64,000 bases of DNA from Pseudomonas viridiflava (GCF_900602065.1 NZ_UWFN01000116.1:186001-250000); one strand, 5' to 3'. Positions 27,558 to 37,429 are shown, numbered from the stretch's first letter. Notes: generated by a model not told the origin, from the sequence alone. Numbers and translations: made by a program.

Positions 27558-28118
27558 TTATTTTTTATCTGCCGTGGTTTTCAAGTGCGGCCACGCGGCC
27601 CTCAGGTATTGCAGCATTGACCACAAAGTCAGGCCGGCAGCGAGAATCAACAGGACGTAACCCAGCACCACCCAGAACGTAAACGCGGGCGGATTGGCCA
27701 GCAAGATGACCAGCGCCAACATTTGCGCAGCTGTCTTCCATTTGCCAAGGTTCGACACCGCAACCTGCGCCCTGGCACCGAGTTCGGCCATCCATTCGCG
27801 CAATGCGGAAATAACGATCTCACGGCCGATAATCACCGCAGCGGGCAATGTCAGCCAGAGATTGGCGTGGGCCTGAACCAGCAAAACCAGTGCAACTGCA
27901 ACCATCAGCTTGTCCGCTACCGGATCGAGAAACGCGCCAAACGGCGTGCTCTGCTCCAGACGACGGGCCAGATAACCATCGAGCCAGTCGGTCGCCGCTG
28001 CGAAAGCGAAGACGCTACTGGCTGCCATGTAGCTCCAATGGTACGGCAAGTAAAACAGCAGAATGAAGATCGGAATCAGGAGGACACGTAGAACGGTGAT
28101 CAGATTAGGGATATTCAT
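27558..28118 (-). CDS. pgsA: CDP-diacylglycerol-glycerol-3-phosphate 3-phosphatidyltransferase
   Basis: 186 residues, the usual length. It makes phosphatidylglycerol phosphate, the first step to phosphatidylglycerol, in the inner membrane. The CDP-alcohol phosphotransferase motif [27 protein letters not shown] is complete with its aspartates, and there are about four to five membrane helices. The ATG at 28118 matches the normal N-terminus [16 protein letters not shown]. It lies downstream of uvrC on the same strand. Confidence 0.96.
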   Translation of the reverse strand: MNIPNLITVLRVLLIPIFILLFYLPYHWSYMAASSVFAFAAATDWLDGYLARRLEQSTPFGAFLDPVADKLMVAVALVLLVQAHANLWLTLPAAVIIGREIVISALREWMAELGARAQVAVSNLGKWKTAAQMLALVILLANPPAFTFWVVLGYVLLILAAGLTLWSMLQYLRAAWPHLKTTADKK

Positions 28119-28150
28119 CGGCACAACTTGCTACGAGGTGAGCGGGCATT

Positions 28151-29974
28151 CTACTCGCTGTGCAGGTTTGCATAAATCGACTCTGCAAGCTTTTTACTGA
28201 TTCCGGGTGCTTTTGCTATTTCTTCGATGCTCGCACGGGACAATTCCTGCAAGCCACCGAAGTGTTTGAGCAGGTCTCGACGCCTTGTAGGCCCTACCCC
28301 AGCGACACCTTCAAGGCTTGAGGTGCGCCGCGTCTTACCGCGTCGCGCCCGATGCCCGGTGATCGCAAAACGGTGAGCTTCGTCACGGATCTGCTGAATG
28401 AGGTGCAGCGCCGGAGAATCTCCCGGCAAGGTGAACTCATGGGCAGAGTCATTCAGATAGAGGGTTTCGAACCCGGCCTTGCGGGTCGTGCCTTTGGCGA
28501 CACCCAACAGAATCAGGTCAGGCACCGCCAGTTCGTTCAACACATCGCGGGCCATCGACATCTGTCCTTTACCGCCGTCGACCAGCAGAATATCCGGCAG
28601 CTTGCCCTCGCCGTCCTTGAGCTTGCTGAATCGCCGGGTGAGCGCCTGATGCATGGCGGCATAGTCATCGCCGGCAGTCACACCTTCAATGTTATAGCGG
28701 CGGTAGTCCGACTTGATGGGGCCTTCAGGGCCGAATACCACGCAGGATGCAACGGTGGCTTCACCGCTGGAATGGCTGATGTCATAGCACTCAAGGCGCA
28801 GCGGCGGCTCATCGAGTTTGAGGACTTTTTGCAATGCATCGAAGCGAGCCGCCACATGCTGACGATTGGCGAGCCGCGCCGACAGCGCCTGCTCCGCGTT
28901 AGTCACCGCCATCTGCTGCCAGCGCGCACGGGTGCCGCGCACCCGGTGGCTGATCACCAGCTCGCGACCACGGGACTCTTCGATGGCATCAATTAACGTC
29001 GGAAAATCGTCATGCAGCACGTTGACGATGACTTCCGAAGGTAGCTCACGGTCGACACCTCCCAGGAAATACTGCGACAGGAAGGCCGACATGACTTCGC
29101 CCACCTCCTCCTCGATCCCGACCTGAGGGAAGAAATTCTTGCTGCCCAGCACCCTGCCACCACGCACGCTGATCAAGTGCACACAAGCGCCGCCTGGATT
29201 GACGAACGCCGCCACCACATCAACGTCACCGGTGCCCCCCTCCATGCTTTGCTGATCCTGAACCCGGCGCAGCAATGCAATCTGGTCCCGCAACTCGGCA
29301 GCCTGTTCGAAATCCAGACTCATGGCGGCTTTTTCCATCAATGCGTTCAACTCGTCGGTCAGGGTGTTGCTGCGACCTTCGAGGAACATCACCGAGTGGC
29401 GCACGTCTTCCGCATAAACCTCTGGCTCGACGAGCCCGACGCAAGGACCTTTGCAGCGCTTGATCTGATATTGCAGGCACGGCCGGGTGCGGTTCTTGTA
29501 GAAGCTGTCTTCGCACTGACGAACCAGGAAGGTCTTCTGCATCAGACTCAGACTCTCCCGCACCGCGCCAGCGCTGGGATAAGGCCCGAAGTAACGGCCT
29601 TTGGGTTTCTTGGCGCCACGATGAATGCTCAGACGCGGAAAATTGCCTTCCGACAGATAGACATAAGGGTAGGACTTATCATCACGCAGCAGAATGTTGT
29701 AAGGCGGACGCCATTCTTTGATCAGCGTCTGCTCTAGCAGCAGTGCCTCGGTTTCGTTGGCAGTGATCGTGGTTTCAATCTGGGCGATCCGCGAAACCAG
29801 CGCACTGGTCTTCGGCGCGTGACCGGTCTTGCGAAAGTAACTCGCCAGACGGTTTTTAAGATTTTTGGCTTTGCCCACGTATAACAGACGCGCTTCGGTA
29901 TCGAACATGCGATACACACCAGGGCGGCCACTACAGGTTGCAAGAAAAGCACTCGGGTCAAACGGTGGGTTCAT
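28151..29974 (-). CDS. uvrC: Excinuclease ABC subunit C
   Basis: 607 residues, full length. It makes both cuts around a DNA lesion in nucleotide excision repair. The GIY-YIG nuclease domain starts at [26 protein letters not shown]; then come the UVR motif (about 200-235), the RNase H-like nuclease region ([29 protein letters not shown]) and C-terminal helix-hairpin-helix repeats ([21 protein letters not shown]). The ATG at 29974 is chosen because the longer frame runs into gacA. It follows gacA with one base between them, so the two are co-expressed. Confidence 0.96.
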   Translation of the reverse strand: MNPPFDPSAFLATCSGRPGVYRMFDTEARLLYVGKAKNLKNRLASYFRKTGHAPKTSALVSRIAQIETTITANETEALLLEQTLIKEWRPPYNILLRDDKSYPYVYLSEGNFPRLSIHRGAKKPKGRYFGPYPSAGAVRESLSLMQKTFLVRQCEDSFYKNRTRPCLQYQIKRCKGPCVGLVEPEVYAEDVRHSVMFLEGRSNTLTDELNALMEKAAMSLDFEQAAELRDQIALLRRVQDQQSMEGGTGDVDVVAAFVNPGGACVHLISVRGGRVLGSKNFFPQVGIEEEVGEVMSAFLSQYFLGGVDRELPSEVIVNVLHDDFPTLIDAIEESRGRELVISHRVRGTRARWQQMAVTNAEQALSARLANRQHVAARFDALQKVLKLDEPPLRLECYDISHSSGEATVASCVVFGPEGPIKSDYRRYNIEGVTAGDDYAAMHQALTRRFSKLKDGEGKLPDILLVDGGKGQMSMARDVLNELAVPDLILLGVAKGTTRKAGFETLYLNDSAHEFTLPGDSPALHLIQQIRDEAHRFAITGHRARRGKTRRTSSLEGVAGVGPTRRRDLLKHFGGLQELSRASIEEIAKAPGISKKLAESIYANLHSE

Positions 29975-29975
29975 T

Positions 29976-30620
29976 TCAGGCGCTGGCATCGACCATGCCG
30001 TGACGTACCGCCAGCAAAGCCAGCTCGACATCGCTGCCAATCGACAGCTTCTCAAAGATACGGTAACGGTAGGTATTTACGGTTTTAGGGGACAAACACA
30101 GCTTGTCAGAGATGGTCTGGACTTTCTGGCAGCCGACGATCATCAAAGCAATCTGGATCTCACGTTCCGAGAGTAGATCGAAAGGCGAGTTGTTGACTTG
30201 AGGCTGGAACGACTTGAGGGCCAGTTGCTGGGCAATCTGCGGGCTGATGTAACGCTGCCCCGCAAATACCAGACGAATGGCCTGCACCATTTCGGCCAGA
30301 CCGGCACCTTTGGTCATGTAGCCAGCAGCACCGGCCTGCAGCAGACGCGTCGGAAAAGGATCTTCCTCGCACACTGTAACGGCCACTACCTTAATCTCGG
30401 GATGACTACGCAACAGCTTGCGTGTGGCTTCAAGACCACCAATGCCCGGCATCTTGACGTCCATCAGCACGACGTCCGGTTTCAGTTCCCGCGCCTTCTT
30501 CAGCGACTCCTCACCGGAGTCGGCCTGGCCGACCACCTGAAGCCCATCGATGTCAGCCAACATGCGCGTAATGCCTGTCCGGACAAGATCATGGTCATCA
30601 ACAACTAGCACCTTAATCAA
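29976..30620 (-). CDS. gacA: Response regulator GacA
   Basis: 214 residues. Receiver domain with D8, D9, the phosphorylation site D54 ([10 protein letters not shown]) and the T/K switch residues, then a LuxR-type helix-turn-helix ([43 protein letters not shown]). Activated by the GacS kinase, it switches on small regulatory RNAs and so controls secondary metabolism, motility and virulence. The start is TTG at 30620, as known for gacA of fluorescent pseudomonads, with GAGGTG upstream. It is followed at once by uvrC. Confidence 0.96.
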   Translation of the reverse strand: MIKVLVVDDHDLVRTGITRMLADIDGLQVVGQADSGEESLKKARELKPDVVLMDVKMPGIGGLEATRKLLRSHPEIKVVAVTVCEEDPFPTRLLQAGAAGYMTKGAGLAEMVQAIRLVFAGQRYISPQIAQQLALKSFQPQVNNSPFDLLSEREIQIALMIVGCQKVQTISDKLCLSPKTVNTYRYRIFEKLSIGSDVELALLAVRHGMVDASA

Positions 30621-30802
30621 GCAGACACCTCGCAGAACGGTCATAACGAATACGGGTCACCATAGCAAAAACAAAAGGCCAGACCCAGCTTTACGCAAGG
30701 CCTGGCCTACATTGATTCTGCGATGGCACTAAGGACACGCTATCACCGATGCCCATGAATCATGAAATTTTTTACCAGGCGATTCTATGACTTAGTAGAG
30801 CG

Positions 30803-31171
30803 TCAATCTTCCTTGCGGTTAGCGATCTTGCCCTGAATCGCATATGAAGCAGATAGCTCCGCCATGGTCACAGTCAATCGCTTGATAGCGTCTTGATCTT
30901 CCTTGCTCAGGGTACGGTAGCTACCCAATACTTTCTCCTCGGCAGTACTCAGATTATCGACAAGGATCGGTGTGGGGGTGGCTGTCAGCACAAAAAGAAC
31001 ATCCACGCCTTTAGCGGCGACGGCTGCCAGGTAATCGGCCTTGGGAGCGCGATCACCACTTTCATATTTGCCCTGAGCGTTAGCTTCCACTCCACCGATT
31101 TCTCCAAAAGCACGCTGAGACAAGCCCAGACGCTCTCTTTCTTTTCTTAATCGGGAACCTATTCCACTCAT
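30803..31171 (-). CDS. XRE-family regulator, phage-repressor-like
   Basis: 122 residues. Cro/CI helix-turn-helix at the N-terminus (RLRKERERLGLSQRAFGEIGGVEANAQGKYESGDRAPKADYLAAVAAKGVDVLFVL), then a helical C-terminal part (LSTAEEKVLGSYRTLSKEDQDAIKRLTVTMAELSASY). It is a paralogue of the regulator at 17681-18058. It diverges from the small DNA-binding gene at 31254, with an 82-bp A/T-rich control region between them, the usual arrangement of a repressor and its antagonist in prophages and tailocin loci, though no phage structural genes are next to it. Confidence 0.82.
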   Translation of the reverse strand: MSGIGSRLRKERERLGLSQRAFGEIGGVEANAQGKYESGDRAPKADYLAAVAAKGVDVLFVLTATPTPILVDNLSTAEEKVLGSYRTLSKEDQDAIKRLTVTMAELSASYAIQGKIANRKED

Positions 31172-31253
31172 TTGAATGCTTAATCCTGTTGACCCCACCC
31201 TTACGAATGGTAGAATCTAGATAAATTTAAACTGATTTGAACGGTTTTGAACT

Positions 31254-31487
31254 ATGCCCGGAATACGCACCGCTGCACAAGCCAAGGCATGGCTTGAACA
31301 TCAAGGGAAATCTGTTCAAGAGTTTGCCCGAGAGAATTGCATTGATCCGGCTACCACTTACCAGGTGCTGGCCGGGCGCAAGAAGGGTCGTCGTGGAGAA
31401 GCGCACAAAGTGGCGGTTTTGCTGGGGATGAAGGATGGCATCATTCCATCCGCACCTTCGCCTGAAGCCGGGACGACGCCTGAGTGA
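31254..31487 (+). CDS. Small phage-type DNA-binding protein
   Basis: 77 residues (PGIRTAAQAKAWLEHQGKSVQEFARENCIDPATTYQVLAGRKKGRRGEAHKVAVLLGMKDG). The arrangement of a helix-turn-helix followed by the RGEAHKVAVLLGMK signature is that of small regulators in Mu-like phages and pyocin clusters, gp16/Ner-like. It is divergent from the XRE gene at 30803. The pair is probably the control region of a lost prophage. The family assignment is by recall of the signature. Confidence 0.65.
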   Translation: MPGIRTAAQAKAWLEHQGKSVQEFARENCIDPATTYQVLAGRKKGRRGEAHKVAVLLGMKDGIIPSAPSPEAGTTPE

Positions 31488-31836
31488 TCCCATTCAGCGT
31501 CAGCAAAGACGCCGTTGCTTGTAGGACTCACGCACCTTAATAAGCAGGATGGTGCGCGGATCGGTTCGCAACACTAAACATTTGGTTGCGAATTTCCGGT
31601 GACAATACGCGCCTATAAACAGCCATCAATACAGACCTGTCTCAGAGGCACCCGTCGCTCGATTTGACGGTTCAGCGCAACGCAGGGAAATGCTGCTTGC
31701 GCTCGGCCAATCAGACGGCGCCCCCTTCCCTAAAATGCACTGCGATGCAATAGCCACCTATGGCCTTGATTGATTTTTCTGATTGAATTCGTCCGCGTGG
31801 CTGAAGTAAGCTCGCATCACTTAACGGAGACATATC
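31488..31836. other. Gap upstream of the DAHP synthase leader
   Basis: No gene or clear repeat. The right part should hold the promoter of the leader transcript; TTGATT near 31769 is a possible -35 box. No TyrR/PhhR-type TGTAAA-N6-TTTACA site was seen. Confidence 0.4.
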
Positions 31837-31980
31837 ATGTTGCCACTCACCTCACAGCCACTGTTGCAGACCAGCGTTAGTCGCTTGGTTGCGCGTGCAG
31901 TCGTGCGTGGTGAATCGGCAATAGTTGCTCCGCAAAACACCGTTTATTTTGGGTATTGGTTTAGCCACTGGCGCGCCTGA
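31837..31980 (+). CDS. Aromatic-rich leader peptide of the DAHP synthase gene
   Basis: 47 residues ending TVYFGYWFSHWRA and stop. The last 13 residues hold two Tyr, two Phe and two Trp codons in a row of nine. A GGAG lies seven bases before the ATG at 31837. The aromatic codons lie inside a hairpin formed by GGGTAT (31951-31956) and ATACCC (31980-31985), and 50 bases after the stop there is a perfect intrinsic terminator. This is the layout of a transcription attenuator: ribosome stalling at Tyr, Phe or Trp codons would let transcription pass into the aromatic pathway gene. Confidence 0.75.
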   Translation: MLPLTSQPLLQTSVSRLVARAVVRGESAIVAPQNTVYFGYWFSHWRA

Positions 31981-32029
31981 TACCCATCCGGCGCCCACTT
32001 CAAGGGGACGCCAACCAGAGAATTCTCTA

Positions 32030-32066
32030 CCCCCGGTCGGCTTCCCGACCGGGGGTTTTGTTTTTT
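32030..32066 (+). terminator. Attenuator terminator
   Basis: Eleven-bp perfect stem CCCCCGGTCGG/CCGACCGGGGG with loop CTTC, followed by TTTTGTTTTTT. It lies between the leader peptide and the DAHP synthase gene. Confidence 0.9.
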
Positions 32067-32105
32067 AACGCCCCTGAAAATTTGAATTCAATCGAGGAAC
32101 AGAAC

Positions 32106-32258
32106 ATGAACTACAGCACCTATTACCGCACCGACATCTGCACTGCCTGGCGATTTAGCAGCCTCCGTACGGGACAGCAAGCCGCCTCCGTTCGGTCACT
32201 GACAGGTGGCAAATCACTCCAGAACGCCAACCCGGCAAATTGTCGAACACCCCAGTAG
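32106..32258 (+). CDS. Second small aromatic-rich ORF ahead of the DAHP synthase gene
   Basis: 50 residues starting MNYSTYYRTDICTAWRF; Tyr at 3, 6 and 7, Trp at 15 and Phe at 17. A GAGGAA lies six bases before the ATG, so it is likely translated. It is beyond the attenuator and ends at a TAG that touches a hairpin (32258-32286) whose right arm borders the Shine-Dalgarno of the DAHP synthase gene. It may be a second leader controlling translation, or an upstream ORF without a role. No homologue is known to me. Confidence 0.5.
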   Translation: MNYSTYYRTDICTAWRFSSLRTGQQAASVRSLTGGKSLQNANPANCRTPQ

Positions 32259-32286
32259 GGCTTGAGCGGGCCAGACCCGCCAGCCC
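32258..32286 (+). promoter_or_regulatory. Hairpin next to the DAHP synthase ribosome-binding site
   Basis: GGGC-TTGA-GCGGG, loop CCAGA, CCCGC-CA-GCCC. No T run follows, so it is not a terminator. It ends one base before the AGGA of the next gene and begins in the stop codon of the small ORF. Confidence 0.5.
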
Positions 32287-32299
32287 AGGAAGCAGAATC

Positions 32300-33382
32300 A
32301 TGAATTCGTCTATCGCCGTAAAACCGTCTGACCTGTCGACCCGCAACCTGACCGTGCTCGACAGCATTCCCGCCCCGCAGCGCCTGCCAGGCAGCTTGCA
32401 ACTGAAAGCCCAGTTGCCACTGGACCTGACACTCAGCGAACAGGTTGCAGCCCATCGCCGCGCCGTTCGCGCCATTCTTAACGGCGAAGACTCGCGCCTG
32501 CTGGTCATTGTCGGCCCCTGCTCTCTTCACGATCCGCAATCAGCGCTTGAATACGCCGAACGTCTGGCGACGCTCGCCGGTGAGGTCAGTGATCAGATGC
32601 TGCTGGTCATGCGCGCCTATGTAGAAAAGCCCCGCACCACCGTCGGCTGGAAGGGTCTGGCTTACGATCCGCAACTCGATGGCAGCGACGACATGGCCGC
32701 AGGCCTGACGCTCTCGCGCCATCTGATGCGCGAAATGCTGCGTCTCGGCCTGCCCGTTGCGACGGAAATTCTGCAACCGATGGCCGCAGGCTACTTCGAC
32801 GACCTGCTCAGTTGGGTCGCCATTGGCGCGCGCACGACTGAATCACAAATTCACCGGGAAATGGCCAGCGGATTGCCAATCCCCGTCGGCTTCAAGAACG
32901 GCACCGACGGGGGCATTACGGTCGCCAGTGACGCCATGCGGTCAGCCGCTCACGGCCATCGTCATTTTGGACTGGATCGTCAGGGGCATCCGGCAGTTAT
33001 CGAAACCGCAGGCAATCCCGACACCCATATCGTACTGCGCGGTGGTCACAAAGGCCCCAACTACGACCGTCAACATGTTGCGCAAGTGCGCGAGAGCCTG
33101 GCGAAACAACGGATCGCCGAACGCATCATGGTTGATTGCAGTCACGCCAACAGCGGTAAGGACCCTTTGCGCCAGCCTGAGGTGTTCAATGACGTGCTTG
33201 CTCAGCGCTTGCAAGGCGATTCATCGCTGGTGGGCATGATGATCGAGAGTCATCTATTTGAAGGCTGCCAGCCGATCAGCGCGTCAATGCGTTACGGCGT
33301 GTCGGTGACTGATGGCTGCCTGGGCTGGGATGCGACCGAGCACTTGCTACGCGACGCAGTGAGCAGGCTGCGGTACAGGTAA
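32300..33382 (+). CDS. 3-deoxy-7-phosphoheptulonate (DAHP) synthase, class I
   Basis: 360 residues from the ATG at 32300 (AGGA nine bases upstream; the frame upstream to 32240 has no good start). It condenses phosphoenolpyruvate and erythrose 4-phosphate, the first step of aromatic amino acid synthesis. Signatures are VIVGPCSLHDPQSALEYAERL, AYVEKPRTTVGWKGL, GARTTESQIHREMASGLPIPVGFKNGTDG and LRGGHKGPNYD, with the metal ligands in VDCSHANSGKD. Which amino acid inhibits the enzyme cannot be told by eye. The gene is preceded by an attenuator with aromatic-rich leader peptide(s), so its transcription should follow aromatic amino acid supply. Confidence 0.93.
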   Translation: MNSSIAVKPSDLSTRNLTVLDSIPAPQRLPGSLQLKAQLPLDLTLSEQVAAHRRAVRAILNGEDSRLLVIVGPCSLHDPQSALEYAERLATLAGEVSDQMLLVMRAYVEKPRTTVGWKGLAYDPQLDGSDDMAAGLTLSRHLMREMLRLGLPVATEILQPMAAGYFDDLLSWVAIGARTTESQIHREMASGLPIPVGFKNGTDGGITVASDAMRSAAHGHRHFGLDRQGHPAVIETAGNPDTHIVLRGGHKGPNYDRQHVAQVRESLAKQRIAERIMVDCSHANSGKDPLRQPEVFNDVLAQRLQGDSSLVGMMIESHLFEGCQPISASMRYGVSVTDGCLGWDATEHLLRDAVSRLRYR

Positions 33383-33508
33383 TGAGATCAGAAGAGCGGC
33401 GAAAAAGCGCCGCTCGCCCCGTCCATGGGATATCAGCCTGAACTTTATCGGGAAATGCGTTCCTTAATCCGGTAGGCTCTTTCTTTTTTTTGACAGGAGT
33501 AATTCCCA

Positions 33509-33790
33509 ATGGCTAAAGCCACTGCCCGCCACATCCTTGTATCCAGCGAAGAGAAATGCAACGAACTCAAAGCTCAGATCGAAGGCGGTGCTGATTTCGC
33601 GGAAGTCGCCAAATCCAACTCCAGCTGCCCATCCAGCCGCCAAGGTGGCGATCTGGGTTCGTTCGGCCCAGGCCAAATGGTCAAGGAATTCGACACAGTC
33701 GTGTTCAGCGCCCCAATCAATGTGGTGCAAGGCCCGGTGAAAACCCAGTTTGGTTATCACCTGCTGGAAGTGACCAGCCGCCAGGATTGA
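33509..33790 (+). CDS. ppiC: Parvulin-type peptidyl-prolyl cis-trans isomerase
   Basis: 93 residues, a single parvulin domain as in PpiC: ARHILVSSEEKCNELKAQI at the start, the SNSSCPSSRQGGDLGSFGPGQMVKEFD core with the active-site cysteine, and TQFGYHLLEV at the end. Cytoplasmic, with no signal peptide. AGGAG lies nine bases before the ATG. A second copy, about half identical, is at 45600. Confidence 0.95.
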   Translation: MAKATARHILVSSEEKCNELKAQIEGGADFAEVAKSNSSCPSSRQGGDLGSFGPGQMVKEFDTVVFSAPINVVQGPVKTQFGYHLLEVTSRQD

Positions 33791-33810
33791 TTTCTCGCTG
33801 CTGACATTCA

Positions 33811-33839
33811 AAACGGCTCGCCTCAGGTGGGCCGTTTTT
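33811..33839 (+). terminator. Terminator of ppiC
   Basis: AAACGGC...GCCGTTTTT hairpin. Confidence 0.85.
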
Positions 33840-33910
33840 GTTTGTGGAATACCAACCAGCATCTGCAGGTTCGGTGCCGAGGTCCTGACACCGTCAGCGC
33901 AAATCCGGTA

Positions 33911-34143
33911 CAGACTGTGTGAAAACTACTGCAGGCTGGGCACCTTCGGTGCTACGCGCACAATACTGCGTTAAAAACAGGCGAAAAATGCTCATTTAGA
34001 ACACCTAGAGTCGGACGCGACCCCGGCCGTTTTTCGCCTGTTTTGATTCGCTTCGCTCACCCTCCGGGCCAGCCTGCGGCTGTTACTCGCTCCGCTCGTT
34101 GCGCCTTGTCTTGCCGTCGCTCGCTACGTTTTCACACAGTCTG
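33911..34143. mobile_element. MITE-like element, 233 bp, with perfect 16-bp terminal inverted repeats
   Basis: The left end CAGACTGTGTGAAAAC (33911-33926) is the exact reverse complement of the right end GTTTTCACACAGTCTG (34128-34143). GGTA stands directly outside both ends and may be a target-site duplication. The inside has no gene and contains a further inverted region (AACAGGCGAAAAA...TTTTTCGCCTGTT). It is non-autonomous; a transposase acting on these ends is not in the window. Confidence 0.8.
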
Positions 34144-34235
34144 GGTAGGAGCGAATTTATTCGCGAAGAGGTCCGAAGAGTCGACAAACCTGCATCGTCA
34201 GAAACACCGCCCTCCCGGCTGAAGCCGGTCCCACC
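34144..34235. repeat. REP-type palindromes
   Basis: GTAGGAGCGAATTTATTCGCGAAGAGG and CCCGGCTGAAGCCGGTCCCAC are single REP arms of the kind found elsewhere in the window. The stretch from here to 34489 has no gene. Confidence 0.65.
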
Positions 34236-34489
34236 TGTATCTGCGTGCCTCGCGAAGGCGTTTATCAGCAACACAACGCTACAGCGGCAAGCAAATTGCT
34301 GTGTTTTGGCACATAACCCGTTTGTGCGCTGCGCATCATCCGGTTACAAACATGCCCGGGTTCCGGTACCTTGTTGAAGCCTGTATTTACCGGTCAAGAA
34401 CATTGCCTGGCCGTGCCTGTCGTATGACTTTAATCATCGCCACTCTCAACCCTGGTGCCCACCCGAAAGCATCAGTCAGGATTCCAGTA

Positions 34490-36358
34490 ATGCGTTTTGT
34501 TTCTTCATCGCTGATCGCGGCAATGCTGGTCCTGTTTTCCGGCCCTCAACTACTGTGTGCTGCACCACAACATGCGCTAACGGTGTATGGCGAAGCCCCA
34601 CGGTATCCGGCCGATTTCAAACATTTCGATTACGTGAACCCGGATGCGCCAAAAGGGGGCAGCATGCGCCGCTCGGCGCAGGAAATAGGTCAGTTCGATC
34701 ACCTGATGCCGTATCTGGATAAAGGCACCGGCGTTTCGCAACTCAACGGCATGGTCTATTCACCGTTAGCGGTACGCTCGCTGGACGAGCCCTACACCGT
34801 TTACGGTCTGGTAGCCGAACGCATCGAGCGCGGTGAAGACGGCCTGTCCCTTCGATTCTTCATTAATCCCAAGGCCCGCTTTGCCGATGGCGTGCCTATT
34901 ACCGCTGAAGACGTGCGCTACACCTATGACTTGCTGATGACCCAGGGCAGCCTCTCCTACCGAACCCAGTTTCAGGACATCAAAGGTGTCGAGGTCGAAT
35001 CACCGACGCAGATCCGTTTTGACTTCAAGACCAACGAAAGCCGGACGCTGCCACTGGACCTCGCTTCGCTGCCGGTTTTTCCCGAGCACTGGTGGAAAAG
35101 TCGCGACTTCGCCGGTGGTGGCGGTTTTGAAATACCGGTGGGCAGCGGCCCCTACAAGGTCGCCAAGGTTGACCCGGGGCGCAGCATTACGTTTGCTCGT
35201 GATCCGCAATGGTGGGCCAGGGATTTGCCGGTCAATCGTGGCTTCTATAACTTCGACACGTTCAGCGTCGAGTACTTCGGCGATACCGATGTAGCACGCC
35301 AGGTCCTCAAGGGCGGCGCTTATGATTACAACCGCGAATACTCGGCCACTGCTTACTCGATTCTGTATGACAGCCCGGCGCTGAGCGAAGGCCGCTTGCA
35401 AAAAGCACATCTGGCCAAGGGTGCTGTGCAAAGTTCTCAAGGGTTTGTGTTTAATCTGGACCGGCCGATGTTTCAGGATCGCCGGGTACGCCAGGCGCTG
35501 TCGATGCTTTGGGATTTCGAATGGACCAACCGGCAGATGATGCGCAATACGTACATCCGCCAGAACAGCTACTTCTCGAACTCCTCCCTGGCAGCGACCG
35601 AACTGCCGACCCCGGCCGAGCTGAAAATCCTCGAACCACTGCGCGAGTCAGTGCCACCGGAGGTCTTCAATCAAGTATTCCACACCCCTAAAACTGACGG
35701 CACAGGTTATATCCGCGACAAGCAGCTTGAGGCACTGAAGCTACTCGAAGCAGCAGGATGGACCCCCGAAGGCGACCATCTGGTCAACGCCCAAGGCGAG
35801 CCGTTCACCTTCACGTTCCTGAATGGCCAGGCCGGATTTGAAAAAATACTGCTGCCCTACAAGCGCAATCTTGCGCAAATCGGCATCGACTTCGAAATCC
35901 GCCGGATCGATGCGGCGCAGTTCCTGAACCGGGTCATGGCCCGGGATTACGACATGATCGTCACCGGCTACACGGTCTCAACCTCACCGGGCATGGAGCT
36001 GTACAACAACTTCGGTTCCAGAGGTGCGCGGGACCCAGGCTCCAACAACTATATGGTGCTGCAGAACCCTGCGGTCGATAGCCTGATTGCCGGACTGGTC
36101 AGTGCCGACAACAAATCAACCATGGTCGACTACGCTCGCTGCCTCGATCGGGTACTGCAATGGGGCTATTACTGGATCCCCAACTATTACCCGCCCGGCG
36201 CCTCGACGCTGTGGTGGAACCGTTTTGGTATTCCGAAAATCCAGGCCAGCAACGCCGAGGCCATCGATACGTGGTGGGAAGTCAGCCCAACCCCGCTGAC
36301 CAACGAGCAATTCGCAGAAAAACGCGGTGCGTCTGCCATCGCCTCGGAGATGAAGTGA
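34490..36358 (+). CDS. yejA: Peptide ABC transporter substrate-binding protein YejA
   Basis: 622 residues from the ATG at 34490, which opens the signal peptide MRFVSSSLIAAMLVLFSG...LLCA; the frame upstream is open but not plausible. The mature part has the SBP_bac_5 (DppA/OppA-type) pattern: HALTVYGEAPRYPADFKHFDYVNPDAPKGG, SPLAVRSLDEPYTVYGLVAERIE, FADGVPITAEDVRYTYDLL. In E. coli YejABEF imports microcin C and peptides. Here the four genes follow without gaps (yejA stop, then yejB at the next base). Confidence 0.93.
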   Translation: MRFVSSSLIAAMLVLFSGPQLLCAAPQHALTVYGEAPRYPADFKHFDYVNPDAPKGGSMRRSAQEIGQFDHLMPYLDKGTGVSQLNGMVYSPLAVRSLDEPYTVYGLVAERIERGEDGLSLRFFINPKARFADGVPITAEDVRYTYDLLMTQGSLSYRTQFQDIKGVEVESPTQIRFDFKTNESRTLPLDLASLPVFPEHWWKSRDFAGGGGFEIPVGSGPYKVAKVDPGRSITFARDPQWWARDLPVNRGFYNFDTFSVEYFGDTDVARQVLKGGAYDYNREYSATAYSILYDSPALSEGRLQKAHLAKGAVQSSQGFVFNLDRPMFQDRRVRQALSMLWDFEWTNRQMMRNTYIRQNSYFSNSSLAATELPTPAELKILEPLRESVPPEVFNQVFHTPKTDGTGYIRDKQLEALKLLEAAGWTPEGDHLVNAQGEPFTFTFLNGQAGFEKILLPYKRNLAQIGIDFEIRRIDAAQFLNRVMARDYDMIVTGYTVSTSPGMELYNNFGSRGARDPGSNNYMVLQNPAVDSLIAGLVSADNKSTMVDYARCLDRVLQWGYYWIPNYYPPGASTLWWNRFGIPKIQASNAEAIDTWWEVSPTPLTNEQFAEKRGASAIASEMK

Positions 36359-37429
36359 ATGCTCGGCTACTTATTGCGGCGCCTGTTACTGATCATCCCG
36401 ACCCTGCTGTGCATTCTGCTGGTCAACTTTTTCATCGTACAGGCAGCGCCAGGCGGCCCGGTCGAGCAGGCAATTGCTCGCCTGCAAGGCATCGGCGGCG
36501 CAAGCGCCAGTGCGGGCAGCGCGGCTGCCGAATCCGTTAATAGCAACCCATCACGCGCCTCTCGGGGCCTTGACCCCAAGTTGATCAAGGAAATCGAACA
36601 TCAGTATGGCTTTGACAAACCTCTGCATGAACGACTGTGGCTAATGCTGAAAAGCTATGCGCAGCTGGATTTTGGTAAAAGCTTCTTCCGGGGCGCGACG
36701 GTCACCGATCTGATTCTGCAGAAAATGCCGGTGTCCATTTCGTTGGGACTATGGGCAACGCTCATCACCTATCTGGTCTCGATCCCGCTAGGGATTCGCA
36801 AAGCGGTCAAGCACGGCAGTCATTTCGACATCTGGAGCAGCACTGCAATCATCATTGGCTATGCAATGCCCGCATTTCTGTTCGCGATGCTGCTGGTGGT
36901 GCTGTTCGCCGGGGGCACGTCCCTTAACTGGTTCCCGGTACGCGGCCTGGTGTCAGAAGACTTCGAACAGATGACAACGGTAGGCAAAATCGCCGACTAC
37001 TTCTGGCACCTGGTGCTGCCGGTTTCGTCACTGGTCATTGGCGGTTTCGCCACCCTGACCATTCTGACCAAAAACTCTTTCCTCAATGAAATCACTCGCC
37101 AGTACGTTGTGACCGCCAGGGCCAAAGGCTTGAGCGAACGTCGCGTGCTATACGGCCATGTATTTCGCAACGCAATGCTGCTGGTGGTAGCGGGTATCCC
37201 TCAGGCATTCATCAGCGTGTTTTTTGCAGGCTCGCTGCTCATCGAGGTGATTTTTTCGCTGGATGGTCTCGGGCGCATGAGCTACGAAGCCGCCGTTTCG
37301 CGTGACTACCCCGTAGTGTTCGGCTCGCTGTTTATCTTCACCCTGTTTGGCTTGCTGATAAAACTGGTGGGAGACATCTGCTACACCCTGGTCGATCCGC
37401 GAATCGACTTCAGCGCGAGGAATGCCTGA
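36359..37429 (+). CDS. yejB: Peptide ABC transporter permease YejB
   Basis: 356 residues, DppB/OppB-type: N-terminal [37 protein letters not shown], a periplasmic loop, then five more helices and the EAA-like loop [26 protein letters not shown]. It forms half of the membrane channel. It begins at the base after the yejA stop and its last base is the first base of yejE (TGATG). Confidence 0.95.
   Translation: MLGYLLRRLLLIIPTLLCILLVNFFIVQAAPGGPVEQAIARLQGIGGASASAGSAAAESVNSNPSRASRGLDPKLIKEIEHQYGFDKPLHERLWLMLKSYAQLDFGKSFFRGATVTDLILQKMPVSISLGLWATLITYLVSIPLGIRKAVKHGSHFDIWSSTAIIIGYAMPAFLFAMLLVVLFAGGTSLNWFPVRGLVSEDFEQMTTVGKIADYFWHLVLPVSSLVIGGFATLTILTKNSFLNEITRQYVVTARAKGLSERRVLYGHVFRNAMLLVVAGIPQAFISVFFAGSLLIEVIFSLDGLGRMSYEAAVSRDYPVVFGSLFIFTLFGLLIKLVGDICYTLVDPRIDFSARNA

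Noticed and set aside
33391..33420. Hairpin GAGCGGCG...GCGCCGCTC after the DAHP synthase gene
   Set aside because: Possible terminator but lacks a T run, so not annotated as one.
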